Positions 23,703-34,301 of a DNA stretch of 64,000 nucleotides are shown here, piece after piece. The notes beneath the pieces were generated by a model. That model was not told the origin of the DNA and ran no database searches. It saw only the letters and a program-made list of their open reading frames with translations. A program made the position numbers and the translations under genes. The number at the start of each line of letters is the position of its first letter. Within the stretch, counting starts at the first letter, position 1. Source of the stretch: Nocardioides albus (GTDB lineage: Bacteria > Actinomycetota > Actinomycetes > Propionibacteriales > Nocardioidaceae); contig NZ_BMQT01000007.1 in the NCBI RefSeq assembly GCF_014648255.1, forward strand, positions 89,706 to 153,705, in the 5' to 3' direction.

Positions 23703-24645
23703 CGGGGTCCTTCGGCACGAGGGTGTGGATCGGGTCGCCGGCCAGCCAGGCGGCGATGTCGTCGACGGCGCCGCCGTAGAAGCGGCGGTAGTTGTCCTCG
23801 GTGACGTAGCCGAGGTGCGGTGTCGCCACCACGTTCGGGAGGTGGCGCAGCACGTCGTCGGCGGGCAGCGGCTCGACGTCGAAGACGTCGAGGCCCGCTC
23901 CGGCGATCGTGTCGGAGCCGAGGTGGGCGATCAGCGCCTGGGTGTCGACCAGTCCGGCACGCGAGGTGTTGACGAGGTACGCAGTCGGCTTCATCGAGGC
24001 CAGCTCGCGGTCCCCGACGATGTGCCGCGTGGCCTCCGCCAGGACGAGATGGAGCGAGACGATGTCGCTGGTCTCGAACAGGGTGGCCTTGTCGACCGCG
24101 CGCACCCCGGTCGGCTCGGCACGCTCGGCGGTGAGGTGAGGGCTCCAGGCGATCACCTCCATCCCGAAGGCCTGACCCACCGCCGCGACCCGGGTCCCGA
24201 TCTTGCCGAGCCCGAGCAGACCCAGGGTCCGGCCGTGGAGGTCGCTGCCGACTGTCCTCTGCCAGGTGTGGCCGCTCGCCTCGGTGACGATGTGACGGGT
24301 CAGCGCGTGGATCAGCGCCCAGGTCAGCTCGACCGGTGGATGCGGGCTCGACGGGGTGCCGCACACGGTGACGCCGAGCCGTTCCGCCGCGGCGAGGTCG
24401 ATCGAGGCGTTGCGCATCCCGGTGGTGACCAGCAGGTTCAGCGCCGGCAGCCGTTCCAGGACTGTTGCCGGGAACGGCGTACGCTCCCGCATCGCCACCA
24501 CGATCTCGGCGCCGTCGAGCGCGCGGACCAGAGCCTCGGTGTCGAGATGCTCGGTGACCGAGGTGACCTCGACGTCGTCGAGGGAGTCCCACGCGGCGTA
24601 CGTCCCCGCCACGTCCTGATAGTCGTCGAGGATCACGCAGCGCAC
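23695..24645 (-). CDS. D-2-hydroxyacid dehydrogenase family protein
   Basis: 316 residues. NAD(P)-dependent oxidoreductase: nucleotide-binding loop GLLGLGKIGTRVAAVG (about 147-162), catalytic Arg in YLVNTSRAGLVD, Glu in DVFDVEPLP and His in ATPHLGYVT, all in the expected order. It oxidises or reduces a 2-hydroxy/2-keto acid; the actual substrate is unclear. The GTG start is supported by TAGGTT (24652-24657) ending exactly 6 bases upstream. It overlaps the signal-less solute-binding-protein gene by 8 bases. Confidence 0.9.
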   Translation of the reverse strand: MRCVILDDYQDVAGTYAAWDSLDDVEVTSVTEHLDTEALVRALDGAEIVVAMRERTPFPATVLERLPALNLLVTTGMRNASIDLAAAERLGVTVCGTPSSPHPPVELTWALIHALTRHIVTEASGHTWQRTVGSDLHGRTLGLLGLGKIGTRVAAVGQAFGMEVIAWSPHLTAERAEPTGVRAVDKATLFETSDIVSLHLVLAEATRHIVGDRELASMKPTAYLVNTSRAGLVDTQALIAHLGSDTIAGAGLDVFDVEPLPADDVLRHLPNVVATPHLGYVTEDNYRRFYGGAVDDIAAWLAGDPIHTLVPKDPDA

Positions 24646-24651
24646 GTGCGC

Positions 24652-24657
24652 AACCTA
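24652..24657 (-). promoter_or_regulatory. -10 box (TAGGTT), leaderless type
   Basis: On the minus strand TAGGTT ends 6 bases before the GTG at 24645. Confidence 0.6.
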
Positions 24658-24717
24658 TCGTGCCCGCGGCCGCAGATGTGCGCAGAGTGTCGGCACCGGA
24701 ATCGGCGACGCTACCGA

Positions 24718-25410
24718 TCAGCCTCCGTGGATGACTCCGGTGGGAATCGCCTGGAGGAATGCCACAAGCGAGTCGATCCGCTCCGGGACCTGCTCCATCG
24801 CGGCCCGGCCGTCCCAGACCATGACGAGCCATGGTCCGTCGAGCTGATAGCGCGGCCCGGGATGGGCCAGGAGGAGAGCGCGCACCTCGGGACTGAGCAG
24901 GCGCTCGGTGAAGCTGCGCCGGGTGGTCTCGATCTCGTAGCTGCGCTCGAAGGCGTCCATCCCGCCGACGGGCGCCGGCTGTCGTTGCCGGCGTTGGGTC
25001 GGGCGTGGGGTGAGAACCAGCCATGGGTGGAGGTGCTCGAGGTCGAACGCGATCACGTGCTTGCTCTGCGGCAGCCGGACCGTGAGGCTCGGCCCAGGCC
25101 CGAGATCGACGGATTCCGAGGTCGTGTACACGTGCTCGTACGACACGAACCGAAGGCCCGCATGGACGCCCCGCACCACGTGGATGGCGCTGGGCGAAGC
25201 GTCCGGCAGCAGCTGGAACTGCGTCGTCCACACGTTGTCCTCGCTGGAGTACGACCAGCCGTGGTCGGCGGCGAAGAGTCGATAGGCCGCACTCGGCTGT
25301 GCGGTGCGCCGGTGTCGGCGCCTCAGCGCCTGCAGACGGGCGAGCCTGATCGCTCCCGCCAAGGACAGAACCACGAGCAGCGCGAGCATCAGCAGAAAGA
25401 TCCAGTCCAC
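24718..25410 (-). CDS. Membrane-anchored protein of unknown function
   Basis: 230 residues. One N-terminal membrane segment (WIFLLMLALLVVLSLAGAI, about 3-21) then a basic stretch (RLARLQALRRRHRR) and a cytosolic domain of about 190 residues with a YRLFAADHGWSYSSEDN segment. I do not recognise the family. GTG at 25410 is chosen because the hydrophobic anchor begins there and CACAAT ends 6 bases upstream; frame remains open further upstream but with poor coding character. It is divergent from the clpP pair. Confidence 0.65.
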   Translation of the reverse strand: MDWIFLLMLALLVVLSLAGAIRLARLQALRRRHRRTAQPSAAYRLFAADHGWSYSSEDNVWTTQFQLLPDASPSAIHVVRGVHAGLRFVSYEHVYTTSESVDLGPGPSLTVRLPQSKHVIAFDLEHLHPWLVLTPRPTQRRQRQPAPVGGMDAFERSYEIETTRRSFTERLLSPEVRALLLAHPGPRYQLDGPWLVMVWDGRAAMEQVPERIDSLVAFLQAIPTGVIHGG

Positions 25411-25534
25411 CGCCGAATTGTGGCAGTCCTGAGGAGCTCGTGATGGCGAACGTCTGTCGGCGTTCCGCTGAGAGCAGATCTGCCCACGGCGGATTCGCTG
25501 GAATGCCGCGTACGCCTGGAGCAGGCTCGACAGC

Positions 25535-26167
25535 ATGACCCAGACACCCATCAGCGCCGGGCCGCTCGACGAGCAGCTGACGGCAAGGCTCCAGAACCAA
25601 CGGATCATCGTGCTCGGCCAAGAGGTGGACGACGCGATCGCCAACCGGATCTGCGCGCAGCTGCTCCTGCTCAGCGCCGAGGACCCGCACCGCGACATCT
25701 CCCTCTACATCAACTCGCCCGGCGGCTCGGTGACAGCCGGGATGGCGATCTACGACGTGATGCACTTGATCCCCAACGACGTCTCCACGCTCGGGATGGG
25801 GATGGCGGCGAGCATGGGGCAGTTCCTGCTCACCGCTGGGACGCCGGGGAAGCGATATGTGCTCCCGCACACCGAGGTGCTGCTCCACAAGGGGTCTGCC
25901 GGGATCGGTGGGTCCGCGGCCGACATCGAGGTGCAGGCCGCACGGCTGGCACGGATGACCGAGCAGATGCTCCGGATCACCGCCTCTCACACCGGGCAGA
26001 CGGTCGAGCAGATCGACCACGACTCCCTGCGCGACCGCTGGTTCACCGCGGAGGAGGCGCGCGAGTACGGGTTCGTGGACGAGGTGCTCAACGACGTGCA
26101 GTCGGTGACGCCGGTGCAGCAGCGCAGCGTCGCCTTCGGCCTCACCGCCAACGGGGGTGCTCGATGA
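25535..26167 (+). CDS. clpP: ATP-dependent Clp protease proteolytic subunit (ClpP paralogue, active-type)
   Basis: 210 residues. The Ser-His-Asp triad is intact: Ser 93 in [11 protein letters not shown], His 118 in [11 protein letters not shown], Asp 167 in [12 protein letters not shown]. The usual HQP after the catalytic His is HKG here, so it is not one of the standard pair. ClpP subunits form a 14-mer chamber fed by ClpX or ClpC. CAGGCT ends 7 bases before the ATG, so it may be leaderless. It overlaps the next clpP-like gene by 4 bases (ATGA type). Because actinobacteria carry the essential clpP1-clpP2 pair next to clpX, which is absent here, this is probably an extra, conditional pair. 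Confidence 0.9.
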   Translation: MTQTPISAGPLDEQLTARLQNQRIIVLGQEVDDAIANRICAQLLLLSAEDPHRDISLYINSPGGSVTAGMAIYDVMHLIPNDVSTLGMGMAASMGQFLLTAGTPGKRYVLPHTEVLLHKGSAGIGGSAADIEVQAARLARMTEQMLRITASHTGQTVEQIDHDSLRDRWFTAEEAREYGFVDEVLNDVQSVTPVQQRSVAFGLTANGGAR

Positions 26168-26769
26168 GCTCGTACACGATCCCGTCGGTCGTCGAGAAGA
26201 CCCGCAACGGCGAGCGGGCGGTCGACATCTACAGCCGGCTGCTCTCAGACCGGATCATCTACATCGGCACGCCCATCGACGACGGGGTCGCCAACGTCGT
26301 CATCGCGCAGCTGCTGCACCTGGAGTCCGAGTCTCCGGACGCCGAGATCAACCTCTATCTGAGCTCGCCCGGCGGGGACCCGACCGCGATGTTCGGCATC
26401 TACGACACGATGCAGTTCATCCGGGCCTCGGTCGCGACGACGTGCGTGGGCCAGGCGGCGGGCTCGGCGGCGGTCCTGCTGTCCGCGGGGGAGCCGGGGC
26501 GGCGTACGGTCCTTCCGCACGCTCGGGTGGTGCTCCAGCAGCCGGGTCAGGGTGGTCAGCGGGGCGATGTGACCGATCTACAGGTCGCGGCGAAGGAGAT
26601 CAGCCGGGTGCGGGCCGAGATGGACACGCTGCTGGCGCGCCACACCGGTCGTGGCCAGGAGCAGGTCCACGCTGACACCGAGCGCGATCTCGTCCTCGGG
26701 GCCGAGGAGGCCGTGGCGTACGGACTGGCGGACGCGGTGCTGGAGAGCCGCAAGCTCGCTTCGGTCTGA
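26164..26769 (+). CDS. ClpP-like subunit lacking catalytic Ser and His
   Basis: 201 residues with the full ClpP fold ([38 protein letters not shown]). Where active ClpP has GQAAS the sequence is [11 protein letters not shown], so Gly 100 replaces the nucleophile with a Ser one place later, and where HQP is expected it reads VVLQQPGQG, so Gln 125 replaces the catalytic His. Asp 175 is kept. It is therefore probably inactive and structural, comparable with cyanobacterial ClpR, assembling with the active subunit encoded just upstream (4-base overlap). That pairing is inference from coupling. Confidence 0.88.
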   Translation: MSSYTIPSVVEKTRNGERAVDIYSRLLSDRIIYIGTPIDDGVANVVIAQLLHLESESPDAEINLYLSSPGGDPTAMFGIYDTMQFIRASVATTCVGQAAGSAAVLLSAGEPGRRTVLPHARVVLQQPGQGGQRGDVTDLQVAAKEISRVRAEMDTLLARHTGRGQEQVHADTERDLVLGAEEAVAYGLADAVLESRKLASV

Positions 26770-26781
26770 GCCGACCCGCCC

Positions 26782-27102
26782 TCAGGCCGCGAGAGCCAGC
26801 GGGCCGGACGGGCGGGCGCCCGTGCGCAGCGTGCGGGTGACCCGCTCGGTGAGGTCGACGAGACCAAGCCCCAGGGCGCCACCGACGGCCTCGAGCATCT
26901 CGGAGCTGGGCTCCTTCCGGCCGCGCTCGATCTCGGAGAGGTATTGCGTCGAGACGCCGGCATCGCCGGCGACGTCGGCGAGCGTACGCTCCTGACGGGA
27001 TCGCTCCTCGCGGATCACCTGACCTGCGGCCTCACGCCACAGCGGCGCCGGCTTGTCCTCGTCCGGCAACGGATGGCCGGGAAACCTGATCAATTCGCCC
27101 AT
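26782..27102 (-). CDS. XRE-family regulator, ClgR-like
   Basis: 106 residues. A single helix-turn-helix (RQERTLADVAGDAGVSTQYL, then SEIERGRKEPSSEMLEAVGG) with strong likeness to ClgR, the activator of clp genes in actinobacteria, whose same region reads ...YLSEVERGQKE.SSE.L. It faces the clpP pair, with 12 bases between the stops, so control of those genes is likely. A start at 27102 fits TACTGT (27109-27114) six bases upstream, i.e. a leaderless message. A GTTCGC-N5-GCGAAC palindrome lies about 47 bases before the start. The standard clgR gene elsewhere in the genome cannot be excluded, so this may be a paralogue. Confidence 0.82.
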   Translation of the reverse strand: MGELIRFPGHPLPDEDKPAPLWREAAGQVIREERSRQERTLADVAGDAGVSTQYLSEIERGRKEPSSEMLEAVGGALGLGLVDLTERVTRTLRTGARPSGPLALAA

Positions 27103-27108
27103 GTCCTC

Positions 27109-27114
27109 ACAGTA
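27109..27114 (-). promoter_or_regulatory. -10 box (TACTGT) of the ClgR-like gene
   Basis: On the minus strand TACTGT ends 6 bases before the ATG at 27102. Confidence 0.6.
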
Positions 27115-27141
27115 GCGCTGCGGCGGTGGGCCGAGTGGGCC

Positions 27142-27158
27142 GTTCGCGCCGGGCGAAC
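27142..27158. promoter_or_regulatory. ClgR-box-like palindrome
   Basis: GTTCGC-gccgg-GCGAAC, perfect 6-bp arms with the CGC-N5-GCG spacing of published ClgR sites. The centre lies about 48 bases before the predicted start of the ClgR-like gene, a position usual for activators, so autoregulation is plausible. Confidence 0.5.
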
Positions 27159-27314
27159 AGACCTCCTACCAGGAGTTATATCGGTCGAACGATAGATGCC
27201 GAGGACTTGCCAGCGAGGCTCGACACTCCGATAGTGGTCGCACAGTTTCGATCTTTGTGGGTCTACTGTGCACGACCAGAGAACTTGTCGAGTCGTTGGT
27301 ATCACGGGGGAATC

Positions 27315-27857
27315 GTGTCGCACCGCAAGCAGATCGCCTTGGCCGGAATGGCAACAGGGCTGGCCATGACGAGCATCGGGATCGGTGGGTTGATCGTCGG
27401 TAATGCTGGAGCAGAGGAGCCCGGACACAGTTACGCCACGGATGAGTCCGGAGTCAGCTTGATCTCGCCGGTCTCGCCGCTGGAGAAGTCGTCTTCGACG
27501 CCGTCGCAGACCGAGCCGTACACCAGCGCGCCCGGGAGTTCGGCGCCAGGCACTCCTGAGGCGGCAGGGTCCGCCCCGGCGAGCCCGCGCGCGGTCGAGG
27601 AATCCGCTCCGGACTCGATGTCCCCGGTTCCGGCACGACCCACCCAGATTCCGTCGGAGCCCAGGCCGACGGGCAAGCCGGGCGGACCCATCGAGTCGCC
27701 GAGCGACCCGGGCGAGTCGCCCAGCGAGCCGAGCCAGTCACCGAGCGAGCCCAGCCAGTCGCCCAGCGAGCCGAGCGAGTCGCCCAGCCAGCCCACCGAG
27801 TCGCCGAGCGAGTCGGAGACCGGTGAGCCGAGCCCCTCCGACACGCCCAGCAACTGA
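27315..27857 (+). CDS. Secreted or anchored Ser/Pro-rich repeat protein (paralogue 1)
   Basis: 180 residues. Begins VSHRKQIALAGMATGLAMTS followed by IGIGGLIVGNAGAEE: a basic N-terminus and one hydrophobic stretch ending at an AxA-like site, so a signal peptide or anchor. The rest is low-complexity, rich in Ser, Pro, Glu, with seven-residue repeats SPSEPSQ at about 138-172, as in wall-spanning stalks. No folded domain is visible. GTG at 27315 follows GGGGG by 5 bases; TACTGT (27264-27269) is a possible -10 box. A related gene follows. Confidence 0.7.
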   Translation: MSHRKQIALAGMATGLAMTSIGIGGLIVGNAGAEEPGHSYATDESGVSLISPVSPLEKSSSTPSQTEPYTSAPGSSAPGTPEAAGSAPASPRAVEESAPDSMSPVPARPTQIPSEPRPTGKPGGPIESPSDPGESPSEPSQSPSEPSQSPSEPSESPSQPTESPSESETGEPSPSDTPSN

Positions 27858-27967
27858 TATCCGGTTCCGGGAGGTCGGGAACGATGCCCCGGGGAGGGTA
27901 ACGCTCGAGACATCGCTGTCCTACGCTGTGCGCCACACCACGCGCGGGGCGGGTACAGGGAGTCGAG

Positions 27968-28477
27968 TTGCAGAGCAAGCAGGTCGCCGTCGTAGGCATC
28001 CTGGCCGGCGCGGTCATGACCGGGCTCGGGGCGGTCGTCCTCGTCGCCGGTCTGGCGGAGGCCGAGCGCCCCGATCGTGACCCCGCGAACGGGTACGAGG
28101 ACGTCGAGGACTCCTATCCCGACGTGGACCCGCTTCCTCCTCTACCTGCTTCGAGGCTGTCCGATAGGCCGTCAGCGGGCACGTCCACCCGCCCGGGCGG
28201 CGGGACGAAGGACCGCGACGGTGCGACGTACGCGCCGGCGGAGCCCAGCCCGACCCCGGTGGAGAACCCGGCGCGTCCGAGGGTTCCGCGTGAGCCGGTC
28301 GTGCCCGGTGAGACCGCCGGCTCCACGCCGACGGTGGGGCCCACGCATACCTCAGAGCCGGAGCCGAGCGCCCAGCCGACCGATCCCGTCGAGCCGACCG
28401 CGGAGCCGACGCCGGCGGAGACACCTACGGCTAGCGAGGAGCCGCAGTCACAGTCGCTCGCCCGGAGCGGTGGCTAG
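27968..28477 (+). CDS. Secreted or anchored Pro/Glu-rich protein (paralogue 2)
   Basis: 169 residues from a TTG start with GGGAG upstream. The N-terminus MQSKQVAVVGILAGAVMTGL then GAVVLVAGLAEAE closely parallels that of the gene before it (KQ-A-x-G-x-x-x-G-x-x-M-T), so the two are tandem paralogues with diverged low-complexity tails; here Pro, Thr and Glu dominate (PTAEPTPAETPTASEEP). It probably spans or decorates the cell wall. It converges on the MBL-hydrolase gene with 9 bases between. Confidence 0.68.
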   Translation: MQSKQVAVVGILAGAVMTGLGAVVLVAGLAEAERPDRDPANGYEDVEDSYPDVDPLPPLPASRLSDRPSAGTSTRPGGGTKDRDGATYAPAEPSPTPVENPARPRVPREPVVPGETAGSTPTVGPTHTSEPEPSAQPTDPVEPTAEPTPAETPTASEEPQSQSLARSGG

Positions 28478-28486
28478 CGCCCTGGG

Positions 28487-29170
28487 TCACCATCCGCGCT
28501 CGCGCCACTCGGCCAGATGCGGTCGCTCAGCACCGAGCGTCGAGTCGTCGCCGTGTCCCGGGTAGAACCAGGTGCCGTCGGGCAGGGTGGCGAAGACCCG
28601 CTGCTCGACATCGTCGAGCAGTTGCGCGAAACGTACGGGATCCTGCTGCGTGTTCCCGACACCCCCGGGGAAGAGGCTGTCACCCGTCCATAGGTGAGGC
28701 GTGCCCTCGGCGTCGCGGTAGAGGAGTGCGACCGATCCCGGCGTGTGGCCGCGCAGCGCGATGACCTCGAGCGTGCAGTCGCCGACGGTGATGGTGTCGC
28801 CGTGGGCGAGCGTGCGAGAGATGGGTACGCCGGTGGCGTCCGTGATCGCGGCCGCATCGGGCTCGCCGGCGAGGGCGGCGGCGCCGGTGGTCTCGACGAT
28901 GTCGGCCAGCGCGCGATGGTGGTCCCAGTGCTGGTGGGTGGTGACGACGGTGGCCAAGGCTTCCCCGATGAGGGGGAGGAGTGTCTCGGGCTCGGCCGCG
29001 GCATCGATCAGGAGCTGATCACCGGTGGAGCGGCAGCGCAGCAGGTAGCAGTTGTTCGACATCTGCGTGTCGACGGCCACCTTCGTGACGGTCAGCCCGC
29101 CGAGCTCGCGCACGTCGGCCGGGCCGCCCGGTTTCACGGCGCCTGTATAAGTGGAAGGGACATCGCTCAT
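28487..29170 (-). CDS. MBL-fold metallo-hydrolase
   Basis: 227 residues. A glyoxalase-II-like metallo-beta-lactamase fold: THQHWDHH gives the HxHxDH metal motif, further ligands are in LRGHTPGSVALLYRD (His), WTGDSLFPGG (Asp) and WFYPGHGDD (His). It is a cytosolic Zn/Fe hydrolase; glyoxalase II or a related thioesterase activity is likely but unproven. ATG at 29170 (MSDVPSTYTG) begins the conserved part; the frame is open upstream without similarity. It is divergent from uvrA. Confidence 0.87.
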   Translation of the reverse strand: MSDVPSTYTGAVKPGGPADVRELGGLTVTKVAVDTQMSNNCYLLRCRSTGDQLLIDAAAEPETLLPLIGEALATVVTTHQHWDHHRALADIVETTGAAALAGEPDAAAITDATGVPISRTLAHGDTITVGDCTLEVIALRGHTPGSVALLYRDAEGTPHLWTGDSLFPGGVGNTQQDPVRFAQLLDDVEQRVFATLPDGTWFYPGHGDDSTLGAERPHLAEWRERGW

Positions 29171-29264
29171 GCCCCCATGCAAGCACGTCTGGTGCCGGCG
29201 CAGGCAAAATTGTCGGTGCTCCGTGAGAGGGTTCAATCCGGAGTCTTCTTGGCGTCGTATGATG

Positions 29265-29278
29265 CGAACATCTGTTCG
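29265..29278. promoter_or_regulatory. LexA (SOS) box upstream of uvrA
   Basis: CGAAC-atct-GTTCG matches the actinobacterial SOS consensus TCGAACnnnnGTTCGA at all ten arm-core positions present. It is centred about 48 bases before the uvrA start. Confidence 0.75.
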
Positions 29279-29319
29279 ACGCAGTAGCGCGATGCGATAG
29301 CACTGAACGAGGAAAGAAC

Positions 29320-32289
<2,970 letters not shown>

Positions 32290-32351
32290 TCCGAGACCGA
32301 GATTTGCCTGAGGGTTCGCGCTCGGCGAGCGATCCCGCTCGTCGGCGCGCC

Positions 32352-32357
32352 TATCCT
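32352..32357 (+). promoter_or_regulatory. -10 box (TATCCT), leaderless type
   Basis: TATCCT ends 7 bases before the ATG at 32365. Confidence 0.6.
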
Positions 32358-32364
32358 GGAATGC

Positions 32365-32799
32365 ATGAGTGAATCTCGAATCACCCGGCGAAAGGTCGTC
32401 ACCGGCACCGCGGTGAGCGCAGTCGGTGTGCCGCTTCTGGCCGCCTGCGGCAGCGACGACAGCGACACCGGCACCGACGGTGGGTCCTCAGGCGACAGCG
32501 GCTCGGGCGGAGGCGGCCCGCTGGTCGCGACCAGCGAGGTCCCGGTCGGAGGGGGAGTGATCATCGCCGACCGCAAGCTCGTGGCCACTCAGCCGACCGA
32601 GGGCACCTTCAAGGTCTTCTCCGCGGTCTGCCCTCACCAGGGTTGTGCGGTCACCAAGGTCACCGACGGCACCATCGACTGTCCCTGCCACGGCAGTCGT
32701 TTCTCGATCGAGGACGGCTCGGCGACGCAGGGCCCCGCCGAGGACCCGCTGGACGAGGTCGCCTTCGAGGTGGCCGACGGCGAGATCGTCCCCAGCTGA
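32365..32799 (+). CDS. Exported Rieske [2Fe-2S] lipoprotein
   Basis: 144 residues. A Tat-type signal (ITRRKVVTGTAVSAVGVPLL) ends at a lipobox-like LLAACGS, so the protein is exported folded with its cluster and anchored outside. After a Gly/Ser-rich linker comes a Rieske domain with CPHQGC and CPCHGS, the Cys-His ligands of a [2Fe-2S] cluster. Free-standing Rieske lipoproteins of this type are common in actinobacteria; the electron partner is unknown. The start follows a TATCCT box with no Shine-Dalgarno. Confidence 0.92.
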   Translation: MSESRITRRKVVTGTAVSAVGVPLLAACGSDDSDTGTDGGSSGDSGSGGGGPLVATSEVPVGGGVIIADRKLVATQPTEGTFKVFSAVCPHQGCAVTKVTDGTIDCPCHGSRFSIEDGSATQGPAEDPLDEVAFEVADGEIVPS

Positions 32800-32843
32800 C
32801 CCTCCCCGCCGAGTCCGCACGTATGGCGGCGGCGGGGAGCGGG

Positions 32844-34127
32844 TCAGGTGCGCGCGAGAGCCTGGGCCCGCCACAGCTCGTCGCGCGGGGAGCGGCGGCG
32901 ATCGAGGCGGGCATCGAGCAGCACCCGGGCCTCGTCCCAGCGATCGGCGCGGAGCAGCGCGGCGATGCGCGCCTCCTCGATGATCTCGCGCTGTGCGTCG
33001 GACCCGCCGAGGCGGCGGATCGACGGGGCGAGCACGGCGAGACGGTCGGCGGCGGCGGAGTTCTCGTCGCGCGCCATCAGCCCGAGAGCCTCGGCGAGCG
33101 GAGAGACGACGGTGGCCATGGTCGGGTGCGTGTGCCCGGCCGTCCATGACCGCAGCTCGTCGAGCGCACCGGCGTCGCCGCCGGCGAGGTGGGTCACCGC
33201 GGTGTGCATGGCCAGGAACGGGGTGGCGGGGCGGGTCATCGTCTCGCGGCCGGTGACGCGCACGACCTCGGCGATGTCGGGAACGTCGTGGGCTCCCGGC
33301 GTGAGCGCCCAGCGGAACAGCAACGAGCCGGAGTCGACCAGAGCCCGGCAGCCCAGCGCGCGTCCGGGCTGGAGCTGGCTCAGGTAGCGGCGGCGTACGG
33401 CGTCCAGGTCGCCCAGTGAGAGCTCGTGCAGCGCGGCGTGCCACACGAAGTGGGAGAGCGAGTCGATCTGGGCGCCGTCGCCGAGAACCCAGGACGACAT
33501 CCAGGCGAGGCCGGCCTCGTGGTCGCCGGTCTCGTAGTGAGCATGTGCGCGGGCGTGGGCGGAGTGGCCGGCCCCGGGCTCCACCGCCAGCGAGGCGCAG
33601 GAGAGCGACATCGCGTCGTCGAAGCGGCGCTGCTCCTGGCGTACGAACGCGAGCAGTCCGGCAAACCACCAGTCGTCGCCGTAGGCAGGCGCGGCACGTT
33701 CCACGATCGCCCACGACTCCTCGGGCACCTCGGTGGCGCCGGCGAAGGCGATGGTCGGCACTGCGACCGAGAGCAGCAGTGCGTCGCGAGGAAATGCCGC
33801 CAGATGGTCGATCAGCGGTCGAGGATCGCCGCCGATGTGGGCTTCGACCGCGTGGACGTGGCTCCGCTCCCGCTCCGTCGCCCGTCGGGCGTGCAACCGG
33901 GCTTGTCGCAGTCGTGCGGCGATATCGACGGGAGCGCACATCTCGTGGCCGAGCAGCGCCAGCGCGGCGTGTCCGAGCGCGAAGGTGGGGTCGAGGACGA
34001 TCGCGGCCGCGAACGAGGACAAGGCGCCGTCTCGCAGACGAAGCACGTCGAGGAGCCCCTGGCGGTAGCTCCGGGCGGCTTCGTCGCTGGTGGTCAGCGC
34101 ATATCCATAGCGATCACGACAAGGCAC
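32844..34127 (-). CDS. Tetratricopeptide-repeat protein, TTC38 family
   Basis: 427 residues, all-helical, with the N-terminal YGYALTTSDEAARSYRQGLL and paired helices typical of TTC38-type TPR proteins (DPTFALGHAALALLGHE; HYETGDHEAGLAWMSSWVLG). No signal or membrane segment. TPR proteins are protein-binding scaffolds; the partner is unknown. The GTG at 34127 is placed by TAGTAT (34134-34139), which ends exactly six bases upstream. It is divergent from uvrC. Confidence 0.82.
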   Translation of the reverse strand: MPCRDRYGYALTTSDEAARSYRQGLLDVLRLRDGALSSFAAAIVLDPTFALGHAALALLGHEMCAPVDIAARLRQARLHARRATERERSHVHAVEAHIGGDPRPLIDHLAAFPRDALLLSVAVPTIAFAGATEVPEESWAIVERAAPAYGDDWWFAGLLAFVRQEQRRFDDAMSLSCASLAVEPGAGHSAHARAHAHYETGDHEAGLAWMSSWVLGDGAQIDSLSHFVWHAALHELSLGDLDAVRRRYLSQLQPGRALGCRALVDSGSLLFRWALTPGAHDVPDIAEVVRVTGRETMTRPATPFLAMHTAVTHLAGGDAGALDELRSWTAGHTHPTMATVVSPLAEALGLMARDENSAAADRLAVLAPSIRRLGGSDAQREIIEEARIAALLRADRWDEARVLLDARLDRRRSPRDELWRAQALART

Positions 34128-34133
34128 ATAATC

Positions 34134-34139
34134 ATACTA
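34134..34139 (-). promoter_or_regulatory. -10 box (TAGTAT), leaderless type
   Basis: On the minus strand TAGTAT ends 6 bases before the GTG at 34127. Confidence 0.6.
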
Positions 34140-34288
34140 GACCACTAGACTTTGAAATCCACGGTACGCGGGCTCGATTTCCCCAGACTCAGGGACCGGC
34201 GAGCTCTCCGGAGCCTCGAGGATCAGCCGGGTGCCGGTCAGCAGTTCCGCGCAGACCTGCGTACCGCCGACCTGTCGGTCCTCGCCGA

Positions 34289-34294
34289 TAGGCT
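34289..34294 (+). promoter_or_regulatory. -10 box (TAGGCT) of uvrC, leaderless type
   Basis: TAGGCT ends 7 bases before the GTG at 34302. The 130 bases before it show nothing else that I can support. Confidence 0.58.
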
Positions 34295-34301
34295 GGCGGA
34301 C

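Noticed and set aside
25448..25472. GAACG...CGTTC before clpP as a ClgR box
   Set aside because: The spacer is 8 bases rather than 5 and the arms do not include the CGC/GCG core in the right place.
27121..27145. GTGGGCCGAGTGG shared with the hairpin at 19292-19312
   Set aside because: Only 13 bases agree, there is no hairpin at 27121, and the sequence is low-complexity GC; likely chance.
34137..34180. tRNA-like stretch (AGACTTTGAAATC, later GCGGGCTCGATTTCCCC)
   Set aside because: The anticodon-arm and T-arm resemblances do not close into stems and no acceptor arm is found; it overlaps the TTC38-gene promoter.
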